Assembly (NCBI RefSeq): GCF_016918735.1
Contig: NZ_JAFFPR010000055.1
Location: 62,001-126,000 of the forward strand
DNA: 64,000 nt
Reading direction: 5' to 3'
From: Leptospira abararensis
GTDB taxonomy: Bacteria > Spirochaetota > Leptospiria > Leptospirales > Leptospiraceae
A model generated the notes under the pieces. That model did no database searches. It saw only the letters and a list, made by a program, of their open reading frames with translations, and was not told the DNA's origin. The translations under genes were made by a program, and so were the position numbers. Below are positions 1-8,697 of the stretch, one piece after another. How positions within the stretch are numbered: the first letter of the stretch is position 1; every line of letters begins with the position of its first letter.

Positions 1-207
1 GTTGAAAAACAAGTTGTACTTCTAGTTCAAGTGAACGAAGATGGAAGTCTACAATCAGCAAAAATTGTTTCTGGTCGGGCTGGTTATGGATTTGAAGAGG
101 CAGCCATGAAGCTCATCAAACGAGTTCGATTTAGTCCAGGTTATGTGCAAGGGCAGCCAAAAAAAATGGCCCACAGACTTCCTATTTTATTTTCCTTAGA
201 AGACTAA
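1..207 (+). CDS. TonB C-terminal domain protein (3' end only)
   Basis: The reading frame is open from the first base of the window to a TAA at 205-207, giving the last 68 residues of a protein that begins upstream. The visible part fits a TonB C-terminal domain: a strand reading VVLLVQVNEDGSL, an acidic/aromatic FEEAAMKLIKR helix, then RFSPGYVQGQP, the position where TonB family proteins carry W/F-x-P followed by a basic G-x-P stretch. TonB-type proteins carry energy from the inner membrane ExbBD motor to outer-membrane receptors. The partner genes would lie outside the window, so the exact role (TonB versus a TonB-box adaptor) is inferred. Confidence 0.75.
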   Translation, partial: VEKQVVLLVQVNEDGSLQSAKIVSGRAGYGFEEAAMKLIKRVRFSPGYVQGQPKKMAHRLPILFSLED

Positions 208-217
208 CGTAAGTTCT

Positions 218-2134
218 ATGGGAAACTATTGGAGCAGATTTTTAGAAAGACCAACTCTATCCATCTGCCTCCTTTCTCTCGTTTTAACAGTCTCTTTAAC
301 CTCTTATAGTTACTCCGTATTAAAACCCACAGATAGTTCTTTAGCAGAATATTACCTAGCTGAAAATACCGAATATTTTGTTGGAGATATACCGACGGAT
401 GACAATGGAAAGATTGACTTTCAAAAAATGCATAAAGTTTACTGGGAATCCATTTTCGGTTGGATTAATGATACGGAACTTCAACGAATCACAGATTCTG
501 AATTTATTTGGTTACGTTCCAAAGCATTTCGAAATCAAAAAGTAAAAGAAGAACTATACTTTTTATTAGAACATGGAGGTTTAAATATAGAGATTTTTAA
601 TGAATATGGAGAATCCATTTTCAAATATGGGGACTTTTTAGAACAGGAAAGATTACCGAATATATTTCAGTCAAAATTTGATTGGGTTAAAATTCCAAAT
701 GATGATTCAAAGTACTACTATCTAAGATTGTATCATAAAAAAGGTATCCTCTTTCTTATTTCTATTGTTGAAAATTTAGTAGGTAAACAAACCGCCTTAT
801 ACCGCGAAGTCGCTTTAAAAAATTTAACACCTATTTTCTTTCATTCCTTCTTCCTAATGATTGGAATTATATGCGCACTAGTCTATTTCATTGAATTTAA
901 AAAACAATACAATATCCTTCTGGATTTTTCTGCTTTTTCTTTGTGTTTCGGACTGCTCGGCCTAACCTCCAATATACTCATTCGATACCTTTTTACAAAT
1001 TCAGAAACATTATTTATACTCACTACGATATCTTCCAATTTTGTTTTTATTCCTATGTTATCAGGAGTGCGGCGCCTTTTCGGAAGTGGAAGTTATAGAG
1101 TTCTCGATATACTAATTTATTTAGATGTATTGATTTGTACATTGACCACCATTTTAGTTTTTTCCCTTCCATTCTTTGATGTTTCCCATACATTGCTCAT
1201 TAGTAGCAGAAGTTTTTTTATTCTATTCAATCTCATCAACATACTTGGACCAATTTATATTACCTTTGAAGCTTGGAAAAAAGGAAATCCCGAGGCTTTT
1301 GGACATTTTATAGGTTTTAGTGTTACATTTTTCCTTGTAATTTTAGAAATTTTCCTAGCAATCAAATCGAATGATAACTCCACAAACAAAGTAGTTCTTT
1401 GGGGAGTGTTATTCGGTGTTATTTCCCAAGGTTTTGCTTTAGAACGCACAATATTTGCAAATAGACAAAAAGCACAATTGTACAAAGAAGATTTATTGAA
1501 AGCAGAGAAATCATTAAAAGAAAGCCAACTCAAGACTTTACAAACAAAGATGAGTCCACATTATCTATTCAATTCTCTAAATACGATTCATGCTCTTCAT
1601 AAAATCAAACCAGAGTTAATTGGTGATGCTATTTTGAGTCTAGCAAATAATTATAGATTCATTTCGGACAGAACCGATAGAGATTGGATTCCCTTTGAAG
1701 AAGAATGGAATTTTTTAGAAGATTATCTACATCTACAAAAACTAAGATTTTACGATACAATCCAAATTGATTTCAAAAAATCTGGAGACTTTTCTTCGGT
1801 AATACTTCCGCCACTTCTTTTGCAACCGATTATCGAAAACTCTTTTAAACATGGATTTCGGGGATCAGCAGAGGAACAGTTCCAATTGTTCATTCATGCA
1901 AAAATGATACGTGATTCTGTTTTTAGTTTCGTTGTCTATGACAATGGGATTGGAATTCCAGAGGAATTACTTGCGGATAAAACAAAATTATTAGAACGAT
2001 CTTTAGGAAATATAAAAGAACGATTAAAAAATCTTTATTCGGAGTTTAGTTTCGAAGTGTCTAGAAATTATCCTGAAGGCGCAAGGACTGAAATCGAAAT
2101 CATCCTTACATCTAGAGTTCAGCAAGTTCTCTAA
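218..2134 (+). CDS. LytS/YehU-family membrane sensor histidine kinase
   Basis: This is a 638-residue membrane sensor kinase. An N-terminal transmembrane helix (about residues 14-35) and an extracytoplasmic region to about 200 precede six or seven hydrophobic helices (about 205-410). A coiled-coil linker follows, then a His_kinase domain of the LytS/YehU type with the phospho-acceptor in SPHYLFNSLN (His448), and an HATPase domain with N-box NSFKHG (541-546) and G-box DNGIGI (575-580). It starts 10 bases after the TonB-like gene. No LytTR or response-regulator gene follows, so its partner is elsewhere. The last 23 bases overlap the convergent Sco1-like gene. The ligand is unknown. Confidence 0.88.
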   Translation: MGNYWSRFLERPTLSICLLSLVLTVSLTSYSYSVLKPTDSSLAEYYLAENTEYFVGDIPTDDNGKIDFQKMHKVYWESIFGWINDTELQRITDSEFIWLRSKAFRNQKVKEELYFLLEHGGLNIEIFNEYGESIFKYGDFLEQERLPNIFQSKFDWVKIPNDDSKYYYLRLYHKKGILFLISIVENLVGKQTALYREVALKNLTPIFFHSFFLMIGIICALVYFIEFKKQYNILLDFSAFSLCFGLLGLTSNILIRYLFTNSETLFILTTISSNFVFIPMLSGVRRLFGSGSYRVLDILIYLDVLICTLTTILVFSLPFFDVSHTLLISSRSFFILFNLINILGPIYITFEAWKKGNPEAFGHFIGFSVTFFLVILEIFLAIKSNDNSTNKVVLWGVLFGVISQGFALERTIFANRQKAQLYKEDLLKAEKSLKESQLKTLQTKMSPHYLFNSLNTIHALHKIKPELIGDAILSLANNYRFISDRTDRDWIPFEEEWNFLEDYLHLQKLRFYDTIQIDFKKSGDFSSVILPPLLLQPIIENSFKHGFRGSAEEQFQLFIHAKMIRDSVFSFVVYDNGIGIPEELLADKTKLLERSLGNIKERLKNLYSEFSFEVSRNYPEGARTEIEIILTSRVQQVL

Positions 2135-2678
2135 GTTTTGTTGCTAGGGCATTACCAGAAACTCCACCAGGAAAACTTGTGAGCGTATTCAGATTTTCAT
2201 CCAATACATAAATAAAATTGGAATGATTTATTCTATAACTTTTTCCCTCACCGACTTTTTCTCTGACAATTCCAAATAGGTCGGTGAGTTTGATTAGAGA
2301 CTCTGCATTGGGAGAAAGTGCTGTTAAATTCTTTCCAGGAAAATTCTGTATATAGTTTTTCAATGTCGCAGGAGAATCCCTCTCTGGGTCCAGCGTTACA
2401 AAAATAAATCGAAATCGATTCGATTTTTCACCGAGTATCAGTGAAGCCCGACCAAAATTAGTCAATGCAAGAGGACACATATCGGGGCAATGAGAGAACC
2501 CAAAGTACAAAACAGATTTTTTTTCAGACCAAAACTTCGGGTCGAGTAAACTCCCATCTGGTTTTACAAAGGATAAATGTTTCCACTCTTCTTTGATTGT
2601 ATCTTCTTTGGATTTACAAAAAGAAAAAAAACTTAGGATCAAAAAAAGGCTGATCAGAGTTATACGGCGACGATCCAA
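2112..2678 (-). CDS. Sco1/SenC-family copper chaperone lipoprotein
   Basis: This 188-residue protein has a thioredoxin-like fold of the Sco1/SenC family, which delivers copper to, or reduces thiols of, periplasmic copper enzymes. The copper site is visible: FGFSHCPDMCP gives Cys64 and Cys68, and the distal His152 lies in YRINHSNF. The N-terminus (MDRRRITLISLFLILSFFSFC) looks like a spirochaete lipoprotein signal with Cys21. It overlaps the upstream copper oxidase gene by 19 bases, indicating translational coupling, and is the last gene of a four-gene minus-strand cluster. Likely targets are the adjacent copper proteins rather than cytochrome oxidase, but that is inference. Confidence 0.88.
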   Translation of the reverse strand: MDRRRITLISLFLILSFFSFCKSKEDTIKEEWKHLSFVKPDGSLLDPKFWSEKKSVLYFGFSHCPDMCPLALTNFGRASLILGEKSNRFRFIFVTLDPERDSPATLKNYIQNFPGKNLTALSPNAESLIKLTDLFGIVREKVGEGKSYRINHSNFIYVLDENLNTLTSFPGGVSGNALATKLRELAEL

Positions 2679-3721
2679 CCCATTCCTCCATTTTCAGCCA
2701 TATGTGTTTGATGGGGATGAAACATATACCGACCTTTTTTCTTCAGTACAAATTCAATCACAACTCGTTCCGTTTGGCCGATAGTCACAACATCAGAATG
2801 TCCATCGGGAACAATACTTCCCAAACTTCGAATGATATCAAAAGTCTGCGCGTGTAAATGAAAGGTAATGATGGGTTCTCTTTCCATCATATTTTGAATG
2901 TAGAACCGAACCCTTTCCCCTACGGGAACTTTCATAGGATAACGATCATAAATCCCTGCTATCCCATTCCAAGTATAATAATCGTTTTTACCCTTTCCTT
3001 TGGTATCCCATCCAGAAAATGTCATAACAAATTCATGGGCAGGTTTTCGTTTGGTAAGTGGATCTACGAGCAAAGCACCATACAACCCTTTGGCGGTATG
3101 CACCATAAGTGGCGGTACATGGCAATGGTAGGGATGAAGTCCAATAGGACCTGCTTCTATTTGATAAGTTCTTTCTCCAAAGGCCGGAATTGGCTCCCAT
3201 CCATCCTCTAGAGGATCATGAGTTCCGTGAAAGTGCAAAGAATGAGGATCCGGGCTAGAATTTTTAACATGTATACGAAGAGTATCACCCAAATTGGCAC
3301 GAAGAACAGGGCCAGGAACGAGTCCATCAAAGGTCCATGCCGGGTAGTTGATATTATGAGCAATATTCATACTCAAAGGAAAAAGATTTAAATTAAATTC
3401 TTTTACTTTTTGATTCGTATTCTTATAGTTAGGCGGGTAGTAAAACCTTTGAGTATACTCCTCTTTAATAAAAAAAGGTGGGTGGGCCATACTCCCGTAA
3501 GTGTTTGTCCCCCGTAAACTCCCGCCAGCTCCAATCGAATTTTGGTAATTATCACTTACAGTAGGAGTGGTCACCACTCCAAAGTTAGTTGCAACGGATG
3601 GATCAGAAGGTCCACAAATTTCTTCAGAGTTCCGTGAATTGAATTTGATAGATCCAAAAAGTGATCCCACAAATCCCATAACACCGAATCCGATTGTTGT
3701 TAAAAAACTCTTCCGATCCAT
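2660..3721 (-). CDS. Two-domain multicopper oxidase (NirK-like organisation)
   Basis: This 353-residue exported copper protein has an N-terminal signal/anchor helix (residues about 6-24). Domain 1 carries HFHG (163-166) and a type-1 copper site in HPYHCHVPPLMVH (Cys200, His208, Met nearby). Domain 2 carries FHLH (287-290) and a C-terminal FHPHQTHM (334-341). The Cys-bearing type-1 motif is in domain 1 and the second domain has Pro where laccases have Cys, an arrangement seen in two-domain oxidases and nitrite reductases rather than three-domain CueO. The substrate is not predictable. It is co-transcribed with a Sco1 chaperone and a cupredoxin lipoprotein, so a periplasmic copper redox role is likely. 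Confidence 0.85.
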   Translation of the reverse strand: MDRKSFLTTIGFGVMGFVGSLFGSIKFNSRNSEEICGPSDPSVATNFGVVTTPTVSDNYQNSIGAGGSLRGTNTYGSMAHPPFFIKEEYTQRFYYPPNYKNTNQKVKEFNLNLFPLSMNIAHNINYPAWTFDGLVPGPVLRANLGDTLRIHVKNSSPDPHSLHFHGTHDPLEDGWEPIPAFGERTYQIEAGPIGLHPYHCHVPPLMVHTAKGLYGALLVDPLTKRKPAHEFVMTFSGWDTKGKGKNDYYTWNGIAGIYDRYPMKVPVGERVRFYIQNMMEREPIITFHLHAQTFDIIRSLGSIVPDGHSDVVTIGQTERVVIEFVLKKKGRYMFHPHQTHMAENGGMGWIVAV

Positions 3722-3740
3722 AATAAAACTCTCTTATATC

Positions 3741-4052
3741 TTAGATGTGAGAAATTAAACTGAGAACCCAAACAAGAACTAAAACTCCAAGACCGCCGCC
3801 AACAGCGATCTGTTTGAATTTTTTTTCGTATTCGGTATCGGCTACTAACAAATAAACCGCGGGCCCAACTACCGGAACTACCAAAATCACAAGTGACCAA
3901 ATGATTTGTTTTGTTGTATCCATTCCTTTTTGTTTGGATAAACCAAAGAGTGCCAGCGGTGCCCAAACCATCGTTAAAACAAAAGGAAGGTAATACGCAT
4001 AAGATCCGATAAAGTATGTCCAAAAACCTGGGTTTGCAAAAGTTGTTTCCAT
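3741..4052 (-). CDS. Small three-helix membrane protein, PLDc_N-like
   Basis: The 103-residue protein has three hydrophobic helices (about 15-37, 48-68 and 82-101). The middle one, WSLVILVVPVVGPAVYLL, matches the PLDc_N (phospholipase D N-terminal/nuclease) membrane motif W-x(n)-P-x-x-G-x-x-x-Y. It lacks any catalytic domain. The same motif occurs at the C-terminus of the next upstream gene (LILLVPFIGSLIYLY), so the two proteins probably share a membrane module and may interact. It lies 19 bases before the copper oxidase gene in the same transcript. Its function is unknown; a membrane anchor or assembly subunit for the copper proteins is a guess. Confidence 0.75.
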   Translation of the reverse strand: METTFANPGFWTYFIGSYAYYLPFVLTMVWAPLALFGLSKQKGMDTTKQIIWSLVILVVPVVGPAVYLLVADTEYEKKFKQIAVGGGLGVLVLVWVLSLISHI

Positions 4053-4067
4053 AAATAAACTCCTATA

Positions 4068-6041
4068 TTAAGTTACAGACGGTTCTGTTACCGCCGTCAT
4101 CGCATAACCGGCATAAGCCAGAATGGTAAAGAAAAGAAAAATGCCACCGAAAACTACTGTGTTTCGAACGGCTTTTGAAATTTTTGATTCTTTGGAATAC
4201 AAATAGATCAAAGATCCAATAAACGGAACCAGTAAAATCAGCCAAAAGTAATAATCCAACTTGGAACCTTTCGCAGAAAATCGATCCAAAATGGCAAGAC
4301 CAGTCCAAGCTGCAAAAATAGCAAATGGCAACAAATATCCCATAAGATGGAAATACCATGTTTTTAAAGTGCCTGGAAAATGAACTCTCCATCCCGATGT
4401 GTACATTTTGTTCGTGGCAGAATCAAATTCAGCTTGGCTAAGTTTCGGAAGTTCCGCAGTTGTTATCAAACCTTTGTTTGTTTCAAAAACATCATGTGCA
4501 GGTAACACATTCGCCAAACTTTCTTTAGGCATATTCATTTGAGAAGGTGGGATTGGTTGGTTTTGGTAAGAGCCAAGTACAAACTCCTTAAGATTTGCCT
4601 GAACAAATAAAGCTAACAATCCAATGCTAGAGGACATATCTCCCGTGTGAGGATAACGAATGCCTGTACAAGATTGTAGGGTTTCGAGTAGTGGTGGGCT
4701 TGACACTCCATAAGAGTTTCCTTCAAAACAGTTTCCCACATTCACAGGTCCGCTAAGAGCAATATCCCCCCTACCAGAATGATATACCTTATTATTTTTT
4801 ACGACGTTGTTATTGGAAATCCAAATGTTCTCGTCGATATTCATGGTAACTAAAATTCCGTAGTTGTTATGATTAAAAACTAAATTGTCTTCCACAACAT
4901 TTTCTAAGGCCCCAAGTAAAGCGATACCGTTTCCAATTGATGGATATTCTAACTTTTTAGAAGGAGCATTGGTATTATTATTATCATAAACAATATTTTT
5001 CTTCACGACAATTTGTTTCTGAGGAGGAAGTAACTCTCTATCCAATGTATTTGGTCCTATACCCAATTGGTTTTTTCTCCAAATAGAAGATAAAAGGTAT
5101 AAATTTCCACTGGAGTTAGTCCCCGAATATCCAAGGGCATTATTCTCAGAAATCACATCATTGATAATCGCATTACATGGATTACACTGGCCAATATAAA
5201 AACCAGAGTCAGGAGATCCAGAAGCATAAGAATGTTCCATAAGTCCATCAACTGAATCAAATGCATAAACTCCGTAGTCTCCGTTATTATAAGCCGTTAA
5301 GTACGATCCGCGGTATCCTTTTACTCCCGTCCAATATACACCATTGAGTGTGGCATTTCTTGTTGTTAGGTTTTCTACCGCAACTCCGTCAGCTCCTACA
5401 ACCATGATTCCGTTTCCGCGAAGGAATTCACCATCGATAATGGTTTCATTACGATCTTCTCCACGAATCACAATCGAAGGTGTAGTGACAGTCACTTCTT
5501 CTTTATAGACACCTTTTGCGACAAGGACTAAGTCACCAGGTAAGGCAGCATCCACTGCATTCTGAATGGTTTTGTATTGGGAAGGAACCTTACGAGTGAC
5601 CCCTGTCCATTTTTTTGATATCTTTGATTTTGTTATGTTCGTCTGCGGATTGTAAGTTGCATCTCCAATCACGGCAACACCGGTCATTCCGATTTTGCCA
5701 TCGGGTGAGGCATGAAAGGAACAGAAATAAGGAAAAACACCCTCTTCTGGAAAGAACACATCCGTATGTGCACCGCGAAACATAGCCAAATTACCAAATG
5801 TTTTCTCTGTAGACCAATCTTTGGTGATAGAGATAGCATTGTGAGGGTTATTTCCTTCGTTCACAAATCGAATTTTTCCGCCTTTAAAAGTTCGAATGAC
5901 TGGCGGGTGAAAGGCATTGTCCATCATGGTAACGTGGACAAACGCCGAATTGGCAGGATCTTCTGAACTGCAATGATTCATACCAAGTGTTATGAATACG
6001 GCAATTGAGATTCCTAATAAAATCTTTTTGGTCTGTTTCAT
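4068..6041 (-). CDS. Cupredoxin - NosD-like beta-helix - membrane fusion lipoprotein
   Basis: A 657-residue protein with three parts. Residues 1-24 are a signal ending near Cys24. Residues about 32-127 form a plastocyanin-like cupredoxin with ligands His67, Cys107, His110 and Met119. Residues about 150-460 form a right-handed parallel beta-helix of the NosD/CASH type, starting with QYKTIQNAVDAA and a GDLVLVAKGVYKE strand, and including a CNPC motif. Residues about 565-650 hold three hydrophobic helices with a PLDc_N-like motif. NosD proteins assist copper-cluster assembly in nitrous oxide reductase, but no nosZ is visible here. It is the first gene of the copper cluster, directly behind a strong promoter. 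The architecture is unusual; copper delivery at the membrane is inferred. Confidence 0.82.
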   Translation of the reverse strand: MKQTKKILLGISIAVFITLGMNHCSSEDPANSAFVHVTMMDNAFHPPVIRTFKGGKIRFVNEGNNPHNAISITKDWSTEKTFGNLAMFRGAHTDVFFPEEGVFPYFCSFHASPDGKIGMTGVAVIGDATYNPQTNITKSKISKKWTGVTRKVPSQYKTIQNAVDAALPGDLVLVAKGVYKEEVTVTTPSIVIRGEDRNETIIDGEFLRGNGIMVVGADGVAVENLTTRNATLNGVYWTGVKGYRGSYLTAYNNGDYGVYAFDSVDGLMEHSYASGSPDSGFYIGQCNPCNAIINDVISENNALGYSGTNSSGNLYLLSSIWRKNQLGIGPNTLDRELLPPQKQIVVKKNIVYDNNNTNAPSKKLEYPSIGNGIALLGALENVVEDNLVFNHNNYGILVTMNIDENIWISNNNVVKNNKVYHSGRGDIALSGPVNVGNCFEGNSYGVSSPPLLETLQSCTGIRYPHTGDMSSSIGLLALFVQANLKEFVLGSYQNQPIPPSQMNMPKESLANVLPAHDVFETNKGLITTAELPKLSQAEFDSATNKMYTSGWRVHFPGTLKTWYFHLMGYLLPFAIFAAWTGLAILDRFSAKGSKLDYYFWLILLVPFIGSLIYLYSKESKISKAVRNTVVFGGIFLFFTILAYAGYAMTAVTEPSVT

Positions 6042-6082
6042 CGGTCTTTCCCAGAATATGAGGATTCCCTCACATTTTGAGA

Positions 6083-6111
6083 ATTTTACATCTGTGTTAA
6101 AACTTTGTCAA
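6083..6111 (-). promoter_or_regulatory. Sigma-70-type promoter of the copper cluster
   Basis: Reading the minus strand, TTGACA (6106-6111) is followed by a 17-base spacer and TAAAAT (6083-6088). This is a perfect -35, optimal spacing and a 5/6 match at -10, giving a predicted start about 35 bases before the ATG at 6041. The -35 box begins just 8 bases past the stop of the TetR gene, so the copper cluster can be transcribed independently of the upstream efflux operon. Confidence 0.75.
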
Positions 6112-6118
6112 TGTTAAA

Positions 6119-6745
6119 TCAAAGGAAGGAGGAAAAATATACAAACAAAAGATTCTTAAGCTCCGCGATCACTGCCTTCTTTTCAGTCGGTTTTCCCTTT
6201 CTTTGGGCAATTTTGAACACAGCATCCACCGTTTCCACAATCATTAAGGAACTATAGTAGGCGCGTTTTTTATCTACTTTAGGAAACAAATGGAGGATCA
6301 CTTTTTTTGCTAATGACTTTGCAAATCTTTCATTACTCTCAATATCCAATTGCAACAAGGCTTGGTTCGTATAGAGTATGGAATTGATCAAACGATATCC
6401 TTTGACTTCATTTAAGGCTCGTTCAAACGATTGAAGTGTAAATTCAATGAAATCCGGAGAGAACTTTTTTTTCTTTTTTAATTCTTCATCTAGAAGTTTA
6501 AAAAAATGATCATGAAGGATAAAATAACACGATTCCGCATGGGAATAAATAATAGATTCTTTGTTCGGAAAAAATTGATAGATAGATCCGACAGAAATTC
6601 CACTCCTTTCGGCAATCAAATCCGTAGTCAGATCATCATATCCAACCTCACCTAATAACTCAATTGCGGTATTTACAATTTTTTGATACCTCTCTTTAGA
6701 GCGTTTTTGTTGAGGGACTTTCCTTGGATTCAGTTTTATATTCAT
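6119..6745 (-). CDS. TetR-family regulator of the efflux operon
   Basis: This 208-residue protein has an N-terminal TetR helix-turn-helix (about residues 35-65: DLIAERSGISVGSIYQFF followed by NKESI) and a ligand-binding helical domain behind it. It begins inside the last codons of macB (4-base ATGA overlap), so it is the fourth gene of the tolC-macA-macB-tetR transcript. A TetR placed last in an efflux operon usually autoregulates it; the ligand is unknown. It could also act on the copper cluster promoter that begins 8 bases downstream, but no clear operator palindrome was recognised there. Confidence 0.87.
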   Translation of the reverse strand: MNIKLNPRKVPQQKRSKERYQKIVNTAIELLGEVGYDDLTTDLIAERSGISVGSIYQFFPNKESIIYSHAESCYFILHDHFFKLLDEELKKKKKFSPDFIEFTLQSFERALNEVKGYRLINSILYTNQALLQLDIESNERFAKSLAKKVILHLFPKVDKKRAYYSSLMIVETVDAVFKIAQRKGKPTEKKAVIAELKNLLFVYFSSFL

Positions 6746-8694
6746 TCCGATCGTAATGCCACGATGGGACTCAGTTTGGCAGCATACTCAGAAGGCCACC
6801 AGCCAAAGAGAATTCCGATCGATATGGAAAATAGAAATGCAAATCCAATAGAAGGAAAGGACAAAACAATACTCCAACCAAAGTATTCTTGTAAAAATAA
6901 AACGGACAGGATTCCAAATACAAGTCCCACAATCCCACCAGTCAAACTCGTCAATGTCGATTCAATTAAAAATTGCATCCGAATGTCTGACTCACGTGCA
7001 CCTAGAGCTTTTCTAAGTCCAATTTCTTTGGTTCTTTCTTTAACTGAGACTAACATAATATTCATAATTCCAATCCCACCCACCATAAGAGAAACCGTTG
7101 CGAGGGCAATGAGAAGGGTAGTCATAGTTTGGTTGGTTTCAGAGACAGCGGATTGGATGTCAGCCATGTTCATCACTTGGTAAAGATTTCCCATCGATTC
7201 ATTTGTTCCATGTCTTTCATGCAAATATCGTTTTAAGGAAGTTGTGAATTCGTCTGAAGATTCTATTTTCTCCAATTCCATTTCTAAATTATCCACTGCA
7301 TCTTTATTTAATAATCTTCGCATAGCAGTGTTTAGTGGAATTAAAACTACATCGTCCTGATCACGAAATCCACCACTCCCTTTTTCGGGCAGAAGACCAA
7401 TGACTCGAAACAATATACGATTTACTTTTAAATAGGTTCCTACAGGATTTTTTCCTTCATAAAGTTCTTTCACGACGGTGTTTCCCACTAGACATACGAG
7501 TGCTCTCTTTTGGTTTTCTTCTTCTGTAAAAAACCTACCTTCTATTGGTTCTAAGTTCCTAAGAGTTTCATAGTTGGGACTCGCACCCGTGATATAACTA
7601 TTCCAATTTCGATTTCCATAGACCAATTGTCCTCGGCCATTCACAACAGCAGAGATTTGTCTTACTTCCGGAAATTTTTTGGCTACGGCTCCGACATCAA
7701 AGATATCCAAACGATTGACTGTACCTGCCTCTAAGGACACTCCCCCACTTCTCATTCCTCCTGTACGAACAATGACCAAATTGGCACCTAACGAAGAGAA
7801 TTGTTCTTCTACTGATTTTTTAGCACCTTCTCCAAGTGCCATCACAGAGATGACACAAACTACGCCAAAAAGAATTCCAAGAGCCGATAAAAAAGTGCGC
7901 AATCGATTAGATGATAAGGAAAATAGCGATTGTAAAAAGATACCTTGGAATAGAGGCCATCCTGTTTTTCGTTTTAGATTTATGTTTGGAAAAAGATTTT
8001 GAACCTTTGCTAGCTTTTTCTTTTTTCCTTCATCCGATACAATTTTCCCATCACTCACATGGATGACTCGATCACAATACTCCGCCATTTCCGGTTCATG
8101 GGTCACCATAACTATGGTCTTTCCTTCCCGATGGAGGCGTTGTAATTCCAACATGATTTCAATTTTACTTTTGGAATCTAGGTTCCCTGTGGGTTCATCC
8201 GCAAAGATGATCGGTGGATCGACAAGCAGCGCACGAGCGATGGCCACTCGTTGTTGTTGTCCTCCTGATAATTCATTCGGAGTATGATGGATTCGATTTT
8301 CCAAACCCACCTTTTCTAACTGCTCCACAGCACTTTCATTGGTATGATCCACATCTGTATATAAGGATGGTAAACTTACATTTTGTATTGCATTGGATTT
8401 GGATAATAAATGGAATTGTTGGAATACAAATCCAATCAGGCTTCCTCGCAAATCGGACAATGTATTTGAAGATTCGCCATCTACTTTACGACCAAACAAA
8501 GTATAGGTACCTGAATCTACATGATCCAAAAGTCCCATCACTTGCAATAATGTGGATTTGCCAGAACCAGAAGGACCCATAATGGCCACAAACTCACCTT
8601 GTTCGATTTTTAAATTGATCCCGGAAAGAACGGGGAATTTCGAATTCCCTATGGAATAGGATTTATTTAAGTTATGAATTTCAATTGCTAACAA
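6742..8694 (-). CDS. macB: MacB-type ABC transporter (ATPase-permease fusion)
   Basis: This 650-residue protein has the typical MacB layout. The ABC ATPase has Walker A GPSGSGKST (40-48), signature LSGGQQQR (142-149) and Walker B IIFADE (162-167). One transmembrane helix follows near 265-285, then a MacB periplasmic core domain (about 290-520), then three helices of the FtsX permease with GGIGIMNIMLVSVKERTKEIG. MacB works as a mechanotransmission pump with a MacA adaptor and TolC, exporting macrolides, lipopeptides or siderophores in other bacteria. The start is TTG, two bases after the MacA stop codon. The macA and tolC genes immediately upstream support a complete tripartite system. Confidence 0.93.
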   Translation of the reverse strand: MLAIEIHNLNKSYSIGNSKFPVLSGINLKIEQGEFVAIMGPSGSGKSTLLQVMGLLDHVDSGTYTLFGRKVDGESSNTLSDLRGSLIGFVFQQFHLLSKSNAIQNVSLPSLYTDVDHTNESAVEQLEKVGLENRIHHTPNELSGGQQQRVAIARALLVDPPIIFADEPTGNLDSKSKIEIMLELQRLHREGKTIVMVTHEPEMAEYCDRVIHVSDGKIVSDEGKKKKLAKVQNLFPNINLKRKTGWPLFQGIFLQSLFSLSSNRLRTFLSALGILFGVVCVISVMALGEGAKKSVEEQFSSLGANLVIVRTGGMRSGGVSLEAGTVNRLDIFDVGAVAKKFPEVRQISAVVNGRGQLVYGNRNWNSYITGASPNYETLRNLEPIEGRFFTEEENQKRALVCLVGNTVVKELYEGKNPVGTYLKVNRILFRVIGLLPEKGSGGFRDQDDVVLIPLNTAMRRLLNKDAVDNLEMELEKIESSDEFTTSLKRYLHERHGTNESMGNLYQVMNMADIQSAVSETNQTMTTLLIALATVSLMVGGIGIMNIMLVSVKERTKEIGLRKALGARESDIRMQFLIESTLTSLTGGIVGLVFGILSVLFLQEYFGWSIVLSFPSIGFAFLFSISIGILFGWWPSEYAAKLSPIVALRSE

Positions 8695-8697
8695 ACA

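Noticed and set aside
5712..5966. Plus-strand open frame inside the cupredoxin/beta-helix gene
   Set aside because: It is antisense to a well-supported gene with recognisable copper ligands and has no ribosome-binding site.
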